From Melitaea cinxia (lineage: Eukaryota > Arthropoda > Insecta > Lepidoptera > Nymphalidae), in assembly GCF_905220565.1 (NCBI RefSeq), contig NC_059403.1:1736001-1800000 (forward strand): a stretch of 64,000 nt of DNA, given 5' to 3'. Below the pieces are notes generated by a model. The model did no database searches. It worked only from the letters and a program-made list of their open reading frames with translations, and was not told the origin of the DNA. Below, piece after piece: positions 1-10,965 of the stretch; the stretch's first letter is position 1; the number at the start of each line of letters is the position of its first letter. The translations under genes were made by a program, and so were the position numbers.

Positions 1-2127
1 GAGTCGAATCGAGTTCCGCCCGTTTATGGGTTAAACGCATTTGAAGTTGTTATTTAATTAAGGCGATGTTTTACAGCAATGAAATCATAGAATGTACGTA
101 TGTTACACATATGAATTGGATTGAAAGTATCAAGTACATTTTTTATGGTAAAAAGTCACCTCAATTAATTTGAAGAAGTATACTTATTACCCGTATAATA
201 AATTAAATAAATATTACTAAAATTTAGCTAATATACAATATGTCAGTTTTTAAGCCACCGTACCGTTACGTCATCAAGTAGTCCTTTTTATAGTTTTACC
301 GAACGAAATAGAAATTTTTTTGTCGCATATCGAAGATTAAACTGAACGAGTTCGCGAATCCTTCGATACTTTCCCCTATTAATTCACTTTCCCCAAGTTT
401 AGTTCTGATTCGCAGCCGGATACGCATGGGATTGTGCTGTGTCTGCATAAAATCGATGAAAGTCTACAGAGCTTGTGTTCTTTTTTTTTTAATCAAACTC
501 ACCCATAATCATGCAATGCTTCATTTCAATAACAAATTAAACGTTGAATGCGGAATGTACGCACCATACGTTTACATAGGAAACTTTAATATATATATAT
601 ATATATATAAACGAATATTTGTCCGTATGTCCTTTATAGAATCGTAAACTATGCATTTGATCATGTCATGATCTTTAGCAGTGTTGTGCATGAGCCCACA
701 AAGGTTTCTGAGTTGGTACAACCAAAAAAAAAAGCGTAGCAACGCGCGCATGGTTCAGCTAGTACATAATATTTTTCAAACGTACGTGAAATATCAATCA
801 TAACCGACGCGGTAAAACTAAAATACTTCGGTTTTAATTTAGACTACATTTTTACATTTACCGTAGGTCAAATTTCAAAACAGCCGTGACGAATCAAAAC
901 GTAACATGTACATTTTTATACAAGACAAATTACCATTAAAGAAAGGACAATAAGGCCTACTATCGCTTGACATCCCTCGTGTATTTATTAGTTGCCTGTA
1001 ATAACTGTAACGCTACGTTTTCATGTGAACAAACAAAGCCTGTGTTGGTCGATTCTAAAGACGGATGCTGATTTGCATATTTCAAATGCACCGTCCTGGA
1101 AATAACGTTAATTTTTCAATGTTTGTTATTAATATAAATGAAAATCGTTAATTATATTCTGCTGTTTTGTTTTCATTGATATAATAGGCTTGTTATTTCA
1201 CAAGATCCTCATCCTGTTAAAATAAATTAACCTTCTGAATTAATTTTAAATATTAATATTGATGATTACGTTATACATTTAATTACTTATAAACAAGCTA
1301 TTCAATTTTAATGGAATAACTGACAACAAAAGGAACACGGCCCGACCTTTATTAATAATTGAATAAGGGTCTTCTAAAGTTCGACTAGCCTGATGAAGCC
1401 AGAATACTCGAAATACGTTTTTTTAAAGCCTTTTCAATCTCTAAATACTGAGAGAATATTAAGAAATGTTAGACTTTGGCTAATATACTGTATTCGTACT
1501 TTTTATATAGGTACAATTATTACATATAAAATTCGTTTTTATCTGCACTTAATGTACACAACAAGCGATTAAGATTAAAAACGATTACATACATATAAGT
1601 GATTAAAATGAAAAATATATGAAACAAATCATAAAATACTTTTACTTTAAAATTAATTTACATTTACTAAAACGTATGTCCTAAAAGAACTATTCATAAT
1701 CGCTGAGGTCCTTTTATAACCAAAATAATCAATAGTGTAGAACTTTTGGAAATTACGTTTTTAATATGTGAGACAGGAAATAAACAAACCTTCAATTTAA
1801 AGCAATCGACTTGACATACATAAGATTTTCCAACGTTTTAAAATTCAAAACTTAACAAATATAATACAAGCGTATATAGTTGAATCTCTACCTGCGACGA
1901 AATGGTCCAACACGGACCTTATGCACAAAACAAATTTTAAATGCACAAAAAACACTGTCGAAAGATTCAAGAGTTAAAAGCTGTATAAAAACTGCTGCAA
2001 GAAACAGCAGGAAAAAATACTGCTGGTGCGACTCTCATGGAACAAATAAAAATTTCTCTATTACTTACCCTACGCGTAAGTTAAGAGAGGTGTATGATAA
2101 GAAATATCACCTTACTTATATAATAAA
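1..2127. other. AT-rich non-coding stretch, probable step intron
   Basis: No open frame here has recognisable protein features and no repeat boundary was found. There is a short (TA)n run near 590-610. Because step exon 2 lies at 27.5 kb on the minus strand and no later step exon was found to its left, this is most simply intronic. Confidence 0.4.
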
Positions 2128-2329
2128 CTAGCTGACCCGGCGAACTTCGTATCGCCAAACAGTCGATTCTTTAATTTTTTTTTTTTTTTTTTAGAATTTT
2201 TCTCTCCGTAAGAACCATCCTCGTACTTCAAGGAATATTTAAAAAAAAGAATTAGCGAAATCGGTCCAACCGTTCTCGAGTTTTGCGCTTAGCAACACAT
2301 TCAGCGACTCATTTTTATATTATAGAAGA
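2128..2329 (-). mobile_element. Non-autonomous Helitron-like element, family C
   Basis: Read on the minus strand it begins TCTTCTATAATAT after a host A and ends GGGTCAGCTAG before a host T, the A|T target and TC...CTAG ends expected of Helitrons. A hairpin with arms GGCGA and TCGCC sits just before the end. It is about 200 bp with no coding capacity. Confidence 0.7.
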
Positions 2330-2724
2330 TACTCTTTTAATGAATATAATGATAAAGCAATTTGTTGTCATACAATAATTTTATTGAAATGTTACATAAT
2401 CATTTCTTTAAAGGTATAACAGATATTTTTGTCTCGGACACCGTTTCGTTTGCCCTAGTGATATTTACATTTGCACAGGCGACCCATGTGCCAACTCTTA
2501 TATTATTGGACTGACCATTATAGAATCAACAGTGATATTTAGCAAACTAATTCTAGAAAGTCAGAAATGTCAATTCATCAACTCTTTAAATTCGGAAGCG
2601 TTATTTGTAATTTATGGACGTATTACCATAAGAAATCCATTAGTTAAAGTTAAAAAAAAAAGCTGAACGATTTTAGAGCTACTTGCTTTGAATGTTTCTT
2701 GATTGTGATGTTAATATATTTTTA

Positions 2725-2918
2725 TCTTATATATAAAAAGTATTCGTGTAAAAATGTTAGTTACAATACTCCTCCGAAACGGCTGGACGGGTTTTTATGA
2801 AATTTTAGGCCAGGTCTGAGAATCGGCCAACATCTATTTTTCATACATCTAAGTTATAAGGGGGATTAATGGGGGTTAATAACATATATGGCAAAACAAC
2901 GTGTTCGGGGTTAGCTAG
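2725..2918 (+). mobile_element. Non-autonomous Helitron-like element, family B
   Basis: It starts TCTTATATATAAAAAG after a host A and ends GGGTTAGCTAG before a host T. The interior (CTCCTCCGAAACGGCTGGAC..., a block resembling ATCTATTTTTCAT) matches the copies near 32.5, 59.3 and 63.2 kb. Its 3' hairpin is degraded. Confidence 0.7.
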
Positions 2919-3304
2919 TATTATATACATTTTTTTTTTGAGTAAGTAAAGTACCTATTATTATTTTGTACCCACACAATACCAAAATGAGGCCAAGAAC
3001 AAATGGTATCGAGCCTTATGCAAGTGCATAGTGAAAGGTGATGAACGTCTGTATATTACACAGTTGAACGTCTCTGAAATAACCCAAACAATGCAACGGA
3101 ACTTTGAAAAACAATGAAGCACATCTCCACTGAAGAAATGTGTGACGACATGAAGAGCACACGATTGTTAACAGTTATTTCATAATTACATCAATATATT
3201 ATACTTCGAAATGTCTAAACATAATGCGTAGTTCAGAATATACTGTCTGAATTAACTAAAAGGACAAGGAGAAAAGGAAAGGTGTAGACTTTGACAGCGG
3301 GAGA

Positions 3305-3503
3305 TAGAATAGACCATTATGACCTGATTTTCCTTTATTAATAAAAAACTATATGTTTTAGATTCACATTTGCAATTCGAAATATAATCATAAATATTAC
3401 GGAATTCGATGATAAAAAAGAATAAAGCATCAAAAATGTTTATCTGTTGGATTCCGTCAAATAGCGTTATCCACAACCACAACACAGGTCCTAAACGTAT
3501 TGT
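3305..3503. mobile_element. Decayed PIF/Harbinger-like MITE copy
   Basis: Only the right end is clear: a GTCAAATAGCGTTATCCACAA block and a terminal ACAGGTCCTAA. It matches the right arm of the better copies at 15965-16223 and 58531-58793. The left arm is not recognisable, so the left boundary is a guess. Confidence 0.4.
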
Positions 3504-4304
3504 AAACAAGGGTAGAAGTATAAAAAAAAAATTACTACTTTGTGCATAGAATTTCTTCTATAGATCAGAAAATGTAATTTAATCAAGAATTACATTCTTG
3601 CGTCGGGAAGCTACTGGTAGCATACCGAAGCTATTTTATAGGGGTTCCGTATCCAATGAGAATCCGTATAATTTTGGTAATTTAAAGACTATGCATTAAC
3701 TCAACAGGGTTTGTAATTTAAGCGATTTTGAGGATAAGCCACGTGTTGATTACAGTTACACAAATATGTTACTATTTCTTGAATTTCAACTTTTAATCCG
3801 TATTATAACACCTGTTTCTAAATAATATATGTATAATACACTTTATATGTTTATCTATGTGTAATGGTCACAATTTACATAATCAATTCGATTTATTACG
3901 TTTATCTTACCAATGATAAGAGACCCGATAGCAAAGTCATGGAAGGAGCTTTCCTTTAGAGACGGCCAAGTTATACTAACTTTATCAGAAACTCAAATTG
4001 TAGTGACTTGTGTCAGCTGCTTCTATACATTTCATCTATGATAACTATTGCAGACTTTTATAAAAGCGAAAAACTTTTTGAGATTATTTGAGAGCATAGA
4101 TAATCCAAATAAACAACTTTTTACGCGATTGAATGTTAATCGAAAGTTGATTATTAAAAAATATATATTCCAGTTAAAAATAACAAAAATTATCTAACTC
4201 TCCGAATGAAGTAATTAAATACAAAAAGGTTAATAAATAATTTACATAGGTATTTTATTTTTTATTTTATAAATACCTAAGAAATGAGAAAATTCAAATA
4301 CTTC
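3504..4304. other. Non-coding, nothing recognised
   Basis: AT-rich sequence with no supported gene or repeat boundary. Confidence 0.4.
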
Positions 4305-4329
4305 GCAGAAACTAGTGTTGCCCAAATTC

Positions 4330-4495
4330 AGTCTTGGTCTTGCAGTCTTGGTCTTGTTCTTGCGTTTTTGCAAGACCAAGACCAAGAACAAGACCGCGTA
4401 TTTTTAGCAAGACCAAGACCAAGACTGACCGTGCAAGACTTGAGCAAGAACAAGACATAGCCTGCAAGACTCTTGCGTCTTGCAGCTAGGACTTA
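4330..4495. repeat. Left subterminal CAAGAC/GTCTTG array
   Basis: Runs of GTCTTGGTCTTG are followed by CAAGACCAAGAC, so the block can fold back on itself. This resembles the subterminal repeats that hAT transposases bind in other systems; the binding role is an inference. Confidence 0.7.
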
Positions 4496-5334
4496 GCGCT
4501 ATTTCACTGAGTAGTTAGGTGTAACAGTTCGGTGTATAGGTAGGTACGCTTAGGAATTCTATGAGACGCAAAAAACTGTATCAAAGAATATGAAAAACTG
4601 GACCTATGCGCATTACGACTAATACCATAAACATAGCGAATAAAAAAATATCTATTAAAATCAAACTGAGTGCATGCATAGTTATGTTTTAACCATCGGC
4701 ACTTTGATAATGCGGCATCAAAGGTTTTGTACTTACTTCTCAAAGAAATTTGCCGCTTTTCGGAAGTACATGGTTATGATACACGCGCCGGCGGCTTCTT
4801 TATCTAATCTAAAACAATCGTTGCCGCCACGCCGAAATCATAACATTTGACACTATTTGATTGCCGCCATAGGGCGTAGGTATACTCATGCAAAATAATT
4901 TCGAATTTTAAGAGTACCTACAGGTGTTCCAAAGAATAAATAAGTTTCAGAGTGCTTAGAATGAAAATGAATACATTATACTGATCACGCAAGTAGTATT
5001 ATGATTAGGATAAAATGGTAAGGATAGGTAGTAGATGTCATATTAATTCATTCTAGTAAGTATATATTATAATATTGATTACTTATATGGTTTTAAACTA
5101 ATTACTTAGGTACTATTATTGTACATTTAGTCATTATATTTCTTAAGTTTTTACAAGAAAAAATAGCAAAAAGTGTTCAAATATCACCCGTTTAATAAAT
5201 ATTGTAGCCACTTTTAAATATACTTGAAACGTGTAAAAAAATTCTACAAAACTAATAAAATAATATAAAAAGCGTAAGTACTTACCTACTAATAAAATAA
5301 AAAGCCTGCGATAAGAGTTTTGTATTACTTACCA

Positions 5335-5480
5335 AGAGTCTTGCAAGACTTGCAAGACTCTTGCTGCAAGACCAAGACCAAGACCAAGACTGGGAGCGCA
5401 AGACCAAGACCAAGACCAAGACCAGGTGTATTGGCGCAAGACCAAGACCAAGACTGGCTAAGTCTCGTCTTGTTCTTGCA
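5335..5480. repeat. Right subterminal CAAGAC array
   Basis: Several clusters of two to four CAAGAC hexamers separated by short spacers, the counterpart of the array at the left end of the same element. The Lys-Thr and Arg-Pro dipeptide frames seen here are by-products of the hexamer. Confidence 0.7.
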
Positions 5481-6012
5481 TTTGGGCAACACTAGCAGAA
5501 ACACGCAACAACTTTACCCGATGAAGTAATTCATAAAGAATTTGCTTAGGATTAACTTCATCGAGTGACATAAGATTAATCTGACCTTCAAGTTTCTTTC
5601 CGATATAAGCAACTTGACATCCTTCATATTATCTCACAACTGTTTTTAAATAAATTATTTAATAATGTAAACTAAAACATTTTAAAAACTAAATTAATGT
5701 CCATTATTTGACTTCCTTATACAAAGTAGGAAACTACAATGATTTAATTTTAACCATAAAATAAATAATAATTTTAATAATTCCGTACTAAAAGGGCGCC
5801 TAAAATCAAATGAAGACCTCTTAAATAATAAATAAATATCTCGTAGTTGATCCGTATGTCTATCTGTTGGTCATTACATGTATATTTAAAAAAAATCTAA
5901 GCACATAACATTTTACAGCAGTCGCTAATAACGACAAATCGATAAAGTTAAGACAAAAATTTAAGATATCTCATAAATAGAATAAAGAGATCCGAATGAG
6001 AACGAACCTATC

Positions 6013-6170
6013 GCTTCAGCCTGTAATATCCCACTACTGGGCATAGGCCTCTTTCCCCACGTAGGAGAAGGATCAGAGCTTAATCCACCACGCTGCTCCA
6101 ATGCGGGTTGGCGGATAAATTCCCTACTATGAGTAACGATCGCTATCAGGTGTACATAATAACAACGAGA
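6013..6170 (-). repeat. LINE 3'-end fragment (GAGCAGCGTGGTGGATTAAG family)
   Basis: Reverse-orientation copy of a repeat found again at 23.7, 25.1, 35.4 and 48.4 kb. The shared core reads AGCAGCGTGGTGGATTAAGC, then a TCCTTCTCCTAC-like stretch, AAGAGGCCT and CAGTAGTGGGATAT. It looks like the 3' end of a non-LTR retrotransposon; the clade is not assigned. Confidence 0.6.
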
Positions 6171-6212
6171 CGAACCTAACCCTCTGCTTAATAAATGAAA
6201 ATTATTTTATAT

Positions 6213-6678
6213 TGTTACGTGTTAGGGTTCGAAGGATTTGGAGAGAAAGACCTGCTGACTCTTTTCAAGACTTTATTCACTAGCACTAGGTCCAACACAA
6301 AGCACTTGGTTCAAACACTAAGCACTAAGTTCAAACACTAAGCACTAACAATGTCCTATGTCGTAGCCAATGTCGTAGGTTTCGCTAGTACCACTCTTGA
6401 TCACTAGTTTTCACTCTTGAAGTCGCCTCGAAGATCGCTCAAACTGAACTGTGCTCGCTCGCCTCCCTGCGGCTATTTATATCGGCCGACACGAGGCCCA
6501 GACCATTCTGGAAAGTTCGCGCATGTGCCCGGTTTTCGAGACTATACTTCTATAAAGTTCCACAGTAGTTCCTCTAACGCCATCTAGTATTGAGTAGAGA
6601 GTTTCATGCGGTGTCTTTCTTTGCGTGGTTTCAATGGTTGCCGCTAGATGGCGCTAGTTTCTTTGTGTGTCCTTAACA
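6213..6678 (-). repeat. 3' LTR of the Gypsy element
   Basis: TGTTACGTGTTAG...CCTTAACA, identical by eye to the copy at 9373-9838. On the minus strand it carries an AATAAA at 6272-6277, suited to the polyadenylation site of the element's RNA. A short degenerate repeat around CAAACACTAAGCACTAA lies at about 6290-6350. Confidence 0.93.
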
Positions 6679-6692
6679 CTACTCCCCTCTTA
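6679..6692 (-). other. Polypurine tract of the Gypsy element
   Basis: The minus-strand sequence TAAGAGGGGAGTAG abuts the 3' LTR, the expected place for the plus-strand primer. Its TAA is also the stop codon of the integrase frame. Confidence 0.75.
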
Positions 6693-7400
6693 GAGATGCT
6701 CGTCCCGAGCATCGTTGTTACTGCCATGGTAACGCGCCAGACGGTCTATGTGTACCACTTTGAATGTCCCTCTTGGTTGCTTTTGAATCCTGTAAGTCAC
6801 ATCATTCAGTCGGGTAACCACTTTGTATGGACCGTCCCACTTGGTCTGCAACTTTGGCGATTTCCCTTTCCGGCGGGTTGGGTTATGCAGCCACACCAGT
6901 GACCCTTCCTTGAAGCCGCTCGTGTTCGATTTCCGGTCGTATCGGGTTTTCATGTTCTCACTTGACTGTAAACCATTTTCCCGAACCAAGGCGTGTATAT
7001 AGCGCATTTTTTCCCTTAAATCGCTGACATAGTCTTGTACGGCATTCGGTTCCTCCGGTGACCCTCCAGTCAATAGGTCTACTGGTATTCGTAATTCTCT
7101 ACCGTAATTGACGTACGCCGGGGTAGCTTTTATGCTCTCATGCTCGGCGGTTCGGTACGACAGAAGGAAGAGCGGTATATACTTGTCCCAATCTTTTTGT
7201 TTGTCGTCTACCAATTTCGCCAAATGCCTCTCAAGGGTCTGGTTAAATCTCTCAACCATTCCATCAGACTGTGGATGGTACGCGGTGGTCCTCGTCTTAT
7301 GCATGCCCAAAATTCTGCATACTTCCTGGAATACTTGCGATTCGAAGTTCCTGCCCTGATCAGAATGGATTTCTAGAGGCACACCAAAGCGACATATCAC
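6690..7400 (-). pseudogene. Gypsy integrase C-terminal part, separated by frameshift
   Basis: A 236-aa open frame continues the integrase after the break at the end of the gag-pol frame. It has the second catalytic Asp (HSDQGRNFES), the catalytic Glu (HPQSDGMVERFNQ) and a C-terminal GPY/F-type module (WDGPYKVVTRLNDVTYRI). The listed ATG is simply the first Met in the frame; the normal protein would enter from upstream. It is not an independent gene, and translation would need a frameshift or a complete copy elsewhere. The frame stops in the polypurine tract. Confidence 0.85.
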
Positions 7401-7408
7401 GTCTTCGA

Positions 7409-9346
7409 CTAACTTAGAAGCGACTGTTGTAGCTTCTTGGTTTGGTATATGACGACCATAAAATACCTGTTTCCCGATTCCGTTACAGGAAATGGCCCCG
7501 CTACGTCAACTGCAATTCGCTCCCACGGTGCACCGACGTTATACAACCGCAGGTTCCCACGACTCCTGGTCTGTGGTCCTTTTACAGCAGCGCAAGTAGT
7601 ACATTTGCGGCACCAATCCTGTACATCATCTCGACAATGCAACCAGTAAAATCGTTCTCGCACTTTTGTTAACGTCCTCTTGACACCCAGATGACCTCCT
7701 GATACGCCATCATGTATTTCACGGAGAATATCTGGTACTCTCGTTCTCGGGACAATTATCTGAAGGTGGAACTCTCTGCCGTTAGTCTTCTCCCATTTCC
7801 GGTAGAGTATTCCGTTTTGAAGTATCAGACTGTCCCATTGAGCCCAGTACGCCTTAGTGACAGCGCCAGTGGGTGCAACCTCACTCCAGATTGGTTTTAC
7901 GTCACCCCGTTTCTTCCATGTGATGATGTGCCGAAGGTCGTCATCTCTTTCTTGAGCTTCCCTCATAGCATCATTCTCCCAGATACCCAAAGGACTTGTT
8001 CTTGTTAGCTTTAATGTGACTTCATTAGATTCTTGCTTAACACAATGTTTGCAGTCTTCCGAACACGGCCTTCGTGAGAGTGCGTCGGCATTCCCATGCA
8101 TTTTTCCGCTGCGGTGTTTCGTCTTGAAGTCATACTCCTGATCCCGGGCAGGGGGCGAAGCCCCTTGCTTCTTCAGCTCCTCTATTTGTTCCTCGATCCT
8201 CTTCATCCTTGCTATCTGGGTCTTCTTCTGCGGACAGTTGAGCTGAAGATGGCCCCTCTCGCCGCACTTGTAGCACATGACTCCATAGCTTTTCTTCGTG
8301 GGAGCCTTCGCCTCTTTGACTTCCTCAGAAACCTCGTGGATCTTATGGGTCTGCCGTATGTCATGGCGAACAGCCTCGACCTCTAAAGCATGCGCCAATG
8401 CTTCCTTTAACGAGGTGTGGTGACGAAGCCTCACTGCAGCTCTGACCTCCAGGTCTTTGATTCCGTCGACAAATGCTTGAACAATATTCGTGTCTACCAT
8501 CTTGGTGTCTGCTCCTGGGTATGCCTTTCTGACGAGTTTCTCAATTTCCAACGCCCATTGTTGTAGCCCTTCCCCTGAGCGTTGGACTCTGTCACGCAGT
8601 TGGGCACGGAATACGTGCTCCAGGTGTCGCTCCCCGTATCGGGATTCAAGTGCCTCCATCAAGTCTTGGAACCCGTTTCCTGTATGTGGCAGTGCTTCCA
8701 GAACCGATAAAGCCTGCCCTCTGAGCGCAACAGTGAGAGCGGTCAGGCATTGTTCTTCCGTCCATCCGTTGGCAATAGCAACAGCCTGGAATTGTCGACG
8801 ATAAGCGTTCCACGAAGTAGTGCCGTCGTATGGAGGCACTTTCACTTTTGGTCCTTGCGCCACTACGGTAGTTCCGCTAGACATTACGATTCCCATGGTT
8901 TCAAGGCGTACTACTCTCTTCTGTAGTTCAGTGAGGCCGGTTTTCACATTTTCAAGATCCAATCCTAACCCGGCAACTCGTTCTTCCACTACGTCGACAT
9001 CTTTTCGAAGCTTAGTCACCGCGTCGCTAACATCTTTTACAGCCCAAAGCGTTTTTTCTTGGAGCTCTTTTTGTTGCTCTTGTAATTCTTGCAATTTGAA
9101 ACTTGTTTGCTCTTGTGATTCTTGCAAAGCACCACGAATTTCAGCCTTTTGCAGTTCCATTAATTTAATTAAACTTGCTAATTGAAGAGCCACTTGAGAG
9201 TCTGTTGAAGCTACGGGGTCAGCGGGCGGGGCTTGGTCCACGGTAGGTGGAGCTTGGTCCCCAGTAGGTGTGGCCTCCGCAGCTCGTTGCGCCCTTGTCC
9301 TGACGCCCTTGACGTCCTTAAAGTCTTCTCTCGGAGTCAATGGCAT
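7409..9346 (-). CDS. Gypsy gag fused to a pol remnant
   Basis: This 645-aa frame starts at the first ATG after the primer-binding site; a TTG two codons upstream is in frame but not favoured. Residues about 50-150 form a Gln/Glu-rich coiled coil, about 165-330 resemble a Gypsy capsid domain, and residues 358-371 are a CCHC zinc knuckle (CYKCGERGHLQLNC). Near residue 400 (about base 8145) the sequence jumps straight into the end of RNase H (KMHGNADALSRRP). The HHCC zinc-binding domain and the start of the integrase core follow. Protease, reverse transcriptase and most of RNase H are therefore deleted without breaking the frame. The frame then ends early inside the integrase through a small deletion and frameshift near 7450. 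It could supply capsid protein but not the missing enzymes. Confidence 0.88.
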   Translation of the reverse strand: MPLTPREDFKDVKGVRTRAQRAAEATPTGDQAPPTVDQAPPADPVASTDSQVALQLASLIKLMELQKAEIRGALQESQEQTSFKLQELQEQQKELQEKTLWAVKDVSDAVTKLRKDVDVVEERVAGLGLDLENVKTGLTELQKRVVRLETMGIVMSSGTTVVAQGPKVKVPPYDGTTSWNAYRRQFQAVAIANGWTEEQCLTALTVALRGQALSVLEALPHTGNGFQDLMEALESRYGERHLEHVFRAQLRDRVQRSGEGLQQWALEIEKLVRKAYPGADTKMVDTNIVQAFVDGIKDLEVRAAVRLRHHTSLKEALAHALEVEAVRHDIRQTHKIHEVSEEVKEAKAPTKKSYGVMCYKCGERGHLQLNCPQKKTQIARMKRIEEQIEELKKQGASPPARDQEYDFKTKHRSGKMHGNADALSRRPCSEDCKHCVKQESNEVTLKLTRTSPLGIWENDAMREAQERDDDLRHIITWKKRGDVKPIWSEVAPTGAVTKAYWAQWDSLILQNGILYRKWEKTNGREFHLQIIVPRTRVPDILREIHDGVSGGHLGVKRTLTKVRERFYWLHCRDDVQDWCRKCTTCAAVKGPQTRSRGNLRLYNVGAPWERIAVDVAGPFPVTESGNRYFMVVIYQTKKLQQSLLS

Positions 9347-9352
9347 CTCCAA

Positions 9353-9370
9353 ATCCCACTTCTGACACCA
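9353..9370 (-). other. Primer-binding site of the Gypsy element
   Basis: Two bases inside the 5' LTR the minus strand reads TGGTGTCAGAAGTGGGAT, beginning with the TGG that pairs with a tRNA CCA tail. The tRNA was not identified. Confidence 0.7.
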
Positions 9371-9372
9371 GT

Positions 9373-9838
9373 TGTTACGTGTTAGGGTTCGAAGGATTTG
9401 GAGAGAAAGACCTGCTGACTCTTTTCAAGACTTTATTCACTAGCACTAGGTCCAACACAAAGCACTTGGTTCAAACACTAAGCACTAAGTTCAAACACTA
9501 AGCACTAACAATGTCCTATGTCGTAGCCAATGTCGTAGGTTTCGCTAGTACCACTCTTGATCACTAGTTTTCACTCTTGAAGTCGCCTCGAAGATCGCTC
9601 AAACTGAACTGTGCTCGCTCGCCTCCCTGCGGCTATTTATATCGGCCGACACGAGGCCCAGACCATTCTGGAAAGTTCGCGCATGTGCCCGGTTTTCGAG
9701 ACTATACTTCTATAAAGTTCCACAGTAGTTCCTCTAACGCCATCTAGTATTGAGTAGAGAGTTTCATGCGGTGTCTTTCTTTGCGTGGTTTCAATGGTTG
9801 CCGCTAGATGGCGCTAGTTTCTTTGTGTGTCCTTAACA
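9373..9838 (-). repeat. 5' LTR of the Gypsy element
   Basis: Identical by eye to the 3' LTR. As the upstream LTR on the minus strand it carries the active promoter region. Confidence 0.93.
9602..9641 (-). promoter_or_regulatory. LTR core promoter (TATA and initiator)
   Basis: On the minus strand TATAAATA (9634-9641) is followed about 35 nt later by TCAGTT (9602-9607), matching the insect initiator consensus TCAGT. The arrangement fits an RNA polymerase II promoter in the 5' LTR. The equivalent motifs in the 3' LTR are at 6442-6481. Confidence 0.6.
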
Positions 9839-9842
9839 ATAT

Positions 9843-10960
9843 TTATTTTAGTTTATTAGAATAAAATCGCGAAAGGGTTAGCTGGAAGATTCCTTGGCAG
9901 CTTCCATACAGCCTGGGCTGTATTTAATTCAAAATTGTAAAATTTATTTTCATTTAAAAATGCACCTACGAGTTTATAGAATACATGTATTCATTTAATA
10001 CCTACCAACAGTATGAATACTGTAGAAAATGCCAAGGTTCAGTTGTCTATTATTTTCCTGGCATAGCTACTGGGTGACAGGTATAAACAGGTATATAAAT
10101 ATTTATTGATACTAGTTACTTTCACCCACATGTTTAATAAATATATCTTACATCAAAATCAAAGCAGTCTCCTGCCTGCTAAAAGTTTGATTCGAATGGC
10201 GGTTGCCGAATATAATATAGCCTGGCCAGGAATTTTCCAGACAAACCATTTACGATTTATCTTTAACACTAAAGAAGTGGCGTGCATAAAGTTTTTAGAC
10301 AGCGCTGATATCGCATATATGACGGCGGCATTTTTTGAAGCGGATTTAAATTAAATTATGATTTATGTCTTTTGCAAAAATATGTTTTCAAAAATATGTA
10401 ATGTTCATGTTTTATATATCATTTTTAGTGACATGCCAGGGTAGGTAGTGCCTTTCTGCCTATATGGAATGCACGCTACGGAAAGAAGATAACTTTTTAA
10501 TTTTTATCCATTAACCAGGTGGTTGAAGATCATGTCTAGTTCGGATCTTAGACTATAAATCAAAGCAATGTATTATTACGATATTTTTAGCTACATATTA
10601 AAATATAGTTAAAACTTGTACACAGTATGGAGCCCATATTGAGTCCCACCGTATTGAGAGCACGCGTAAGCTTATTGTTATAAACTATAAACTCCGAACA
10701 GGTGAATCCCATTAAAAGCCGTAAAACTTGCTCGTCCTTATATGTTATAAACATCCAACAAGTGTCTTGTTTTGTTACGTTTTTGTACAGTCCCTATTTC
10801 CTGCGCGTTATAATAAGAAAATGATTCACTGAGGCCTGAACGAAAGGGTCTGAATAATAAACTTGTAACCAGTTTTTTATAAGTTACAATATTGTAGGAT
10901 ATATTTTATATGAACATAATAGTCACACAATGTAGTTTTTTATTAAAAAAGTAATATAAA
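9843..10960. other. Non-coding, nothing recognised
   Basis: AT-rich. An 82-codon frame at 10106-10354 has no recognisable domain and no splice context, so it is not called. Confidence 0.4.
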
Positions 10961-10965
10961 TAAAT

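Larger units (their letters stand above)
4313..5494. mobile_element. hAT-like non-autonomous element with CAAGAC subterminal arrays
   Basis: The element is bounded by inverted repeats TAGTGTTGCCCAAAT and ATTTGGGCAACACTA and flanked on both sides by the 8-bp duplication GCAGAAAC (4305-4312 and 5495-5502). An 8-bp duplication with a TAGTGTTG-type terminus is typical of hAT transposons. Just inside each end are dense repeats of the hexamer CAAGAC/GTCTTG (about 4330-4490 and 5335-5480), partly self-complementary. The roughly 850-bp core shows no hAT transposase motif, so it would need a transposase in trans. Small frames in the core and in the hexamer arrays are judged non-coding. Confidence 0.8.
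6213..9838 (-). mobile_element. Ty3/Gypsy LTR retrotransposon, internally deleted
   Basis: Two 466-bp direct repeats (6213-6678 and 9373-9838), each starting TG and ending CA, flank a 2,694-bp interior. A 4-bp target duplication ATAT lies at 6209-6212 and 9839-9842. The coding strand is minus. The interior holds a gag-type polyprotein with one zinc knuckle and the C-terminal half of pol (end of RNase H, integrase). Protease, reverse transcriptase and most of RNase H are missing and the integrase is frame-broken. The two LTRs look identical base for base, so the insertion is recent, although this copy cannot encode its own replication enzymes. Confidence 0.93.

Noticed and set aside
5320..5529. 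69-codon frame rich in Lys-Thr and Arg-Pro
   Set aside because: Translation of the CAAGAC hexamer array at the end of the hAT-like element.
7108..9185. Plus-strand frames of 70-121 codons across the Gypsy element
   Set aside because: They are antisense to gag and integrase, which have clear domains on the minus strand.
10106..10354. 82-codon plus-strand frame
   Set aside because: No recognisable domain, composition matches the background, and no splice or promoter context.
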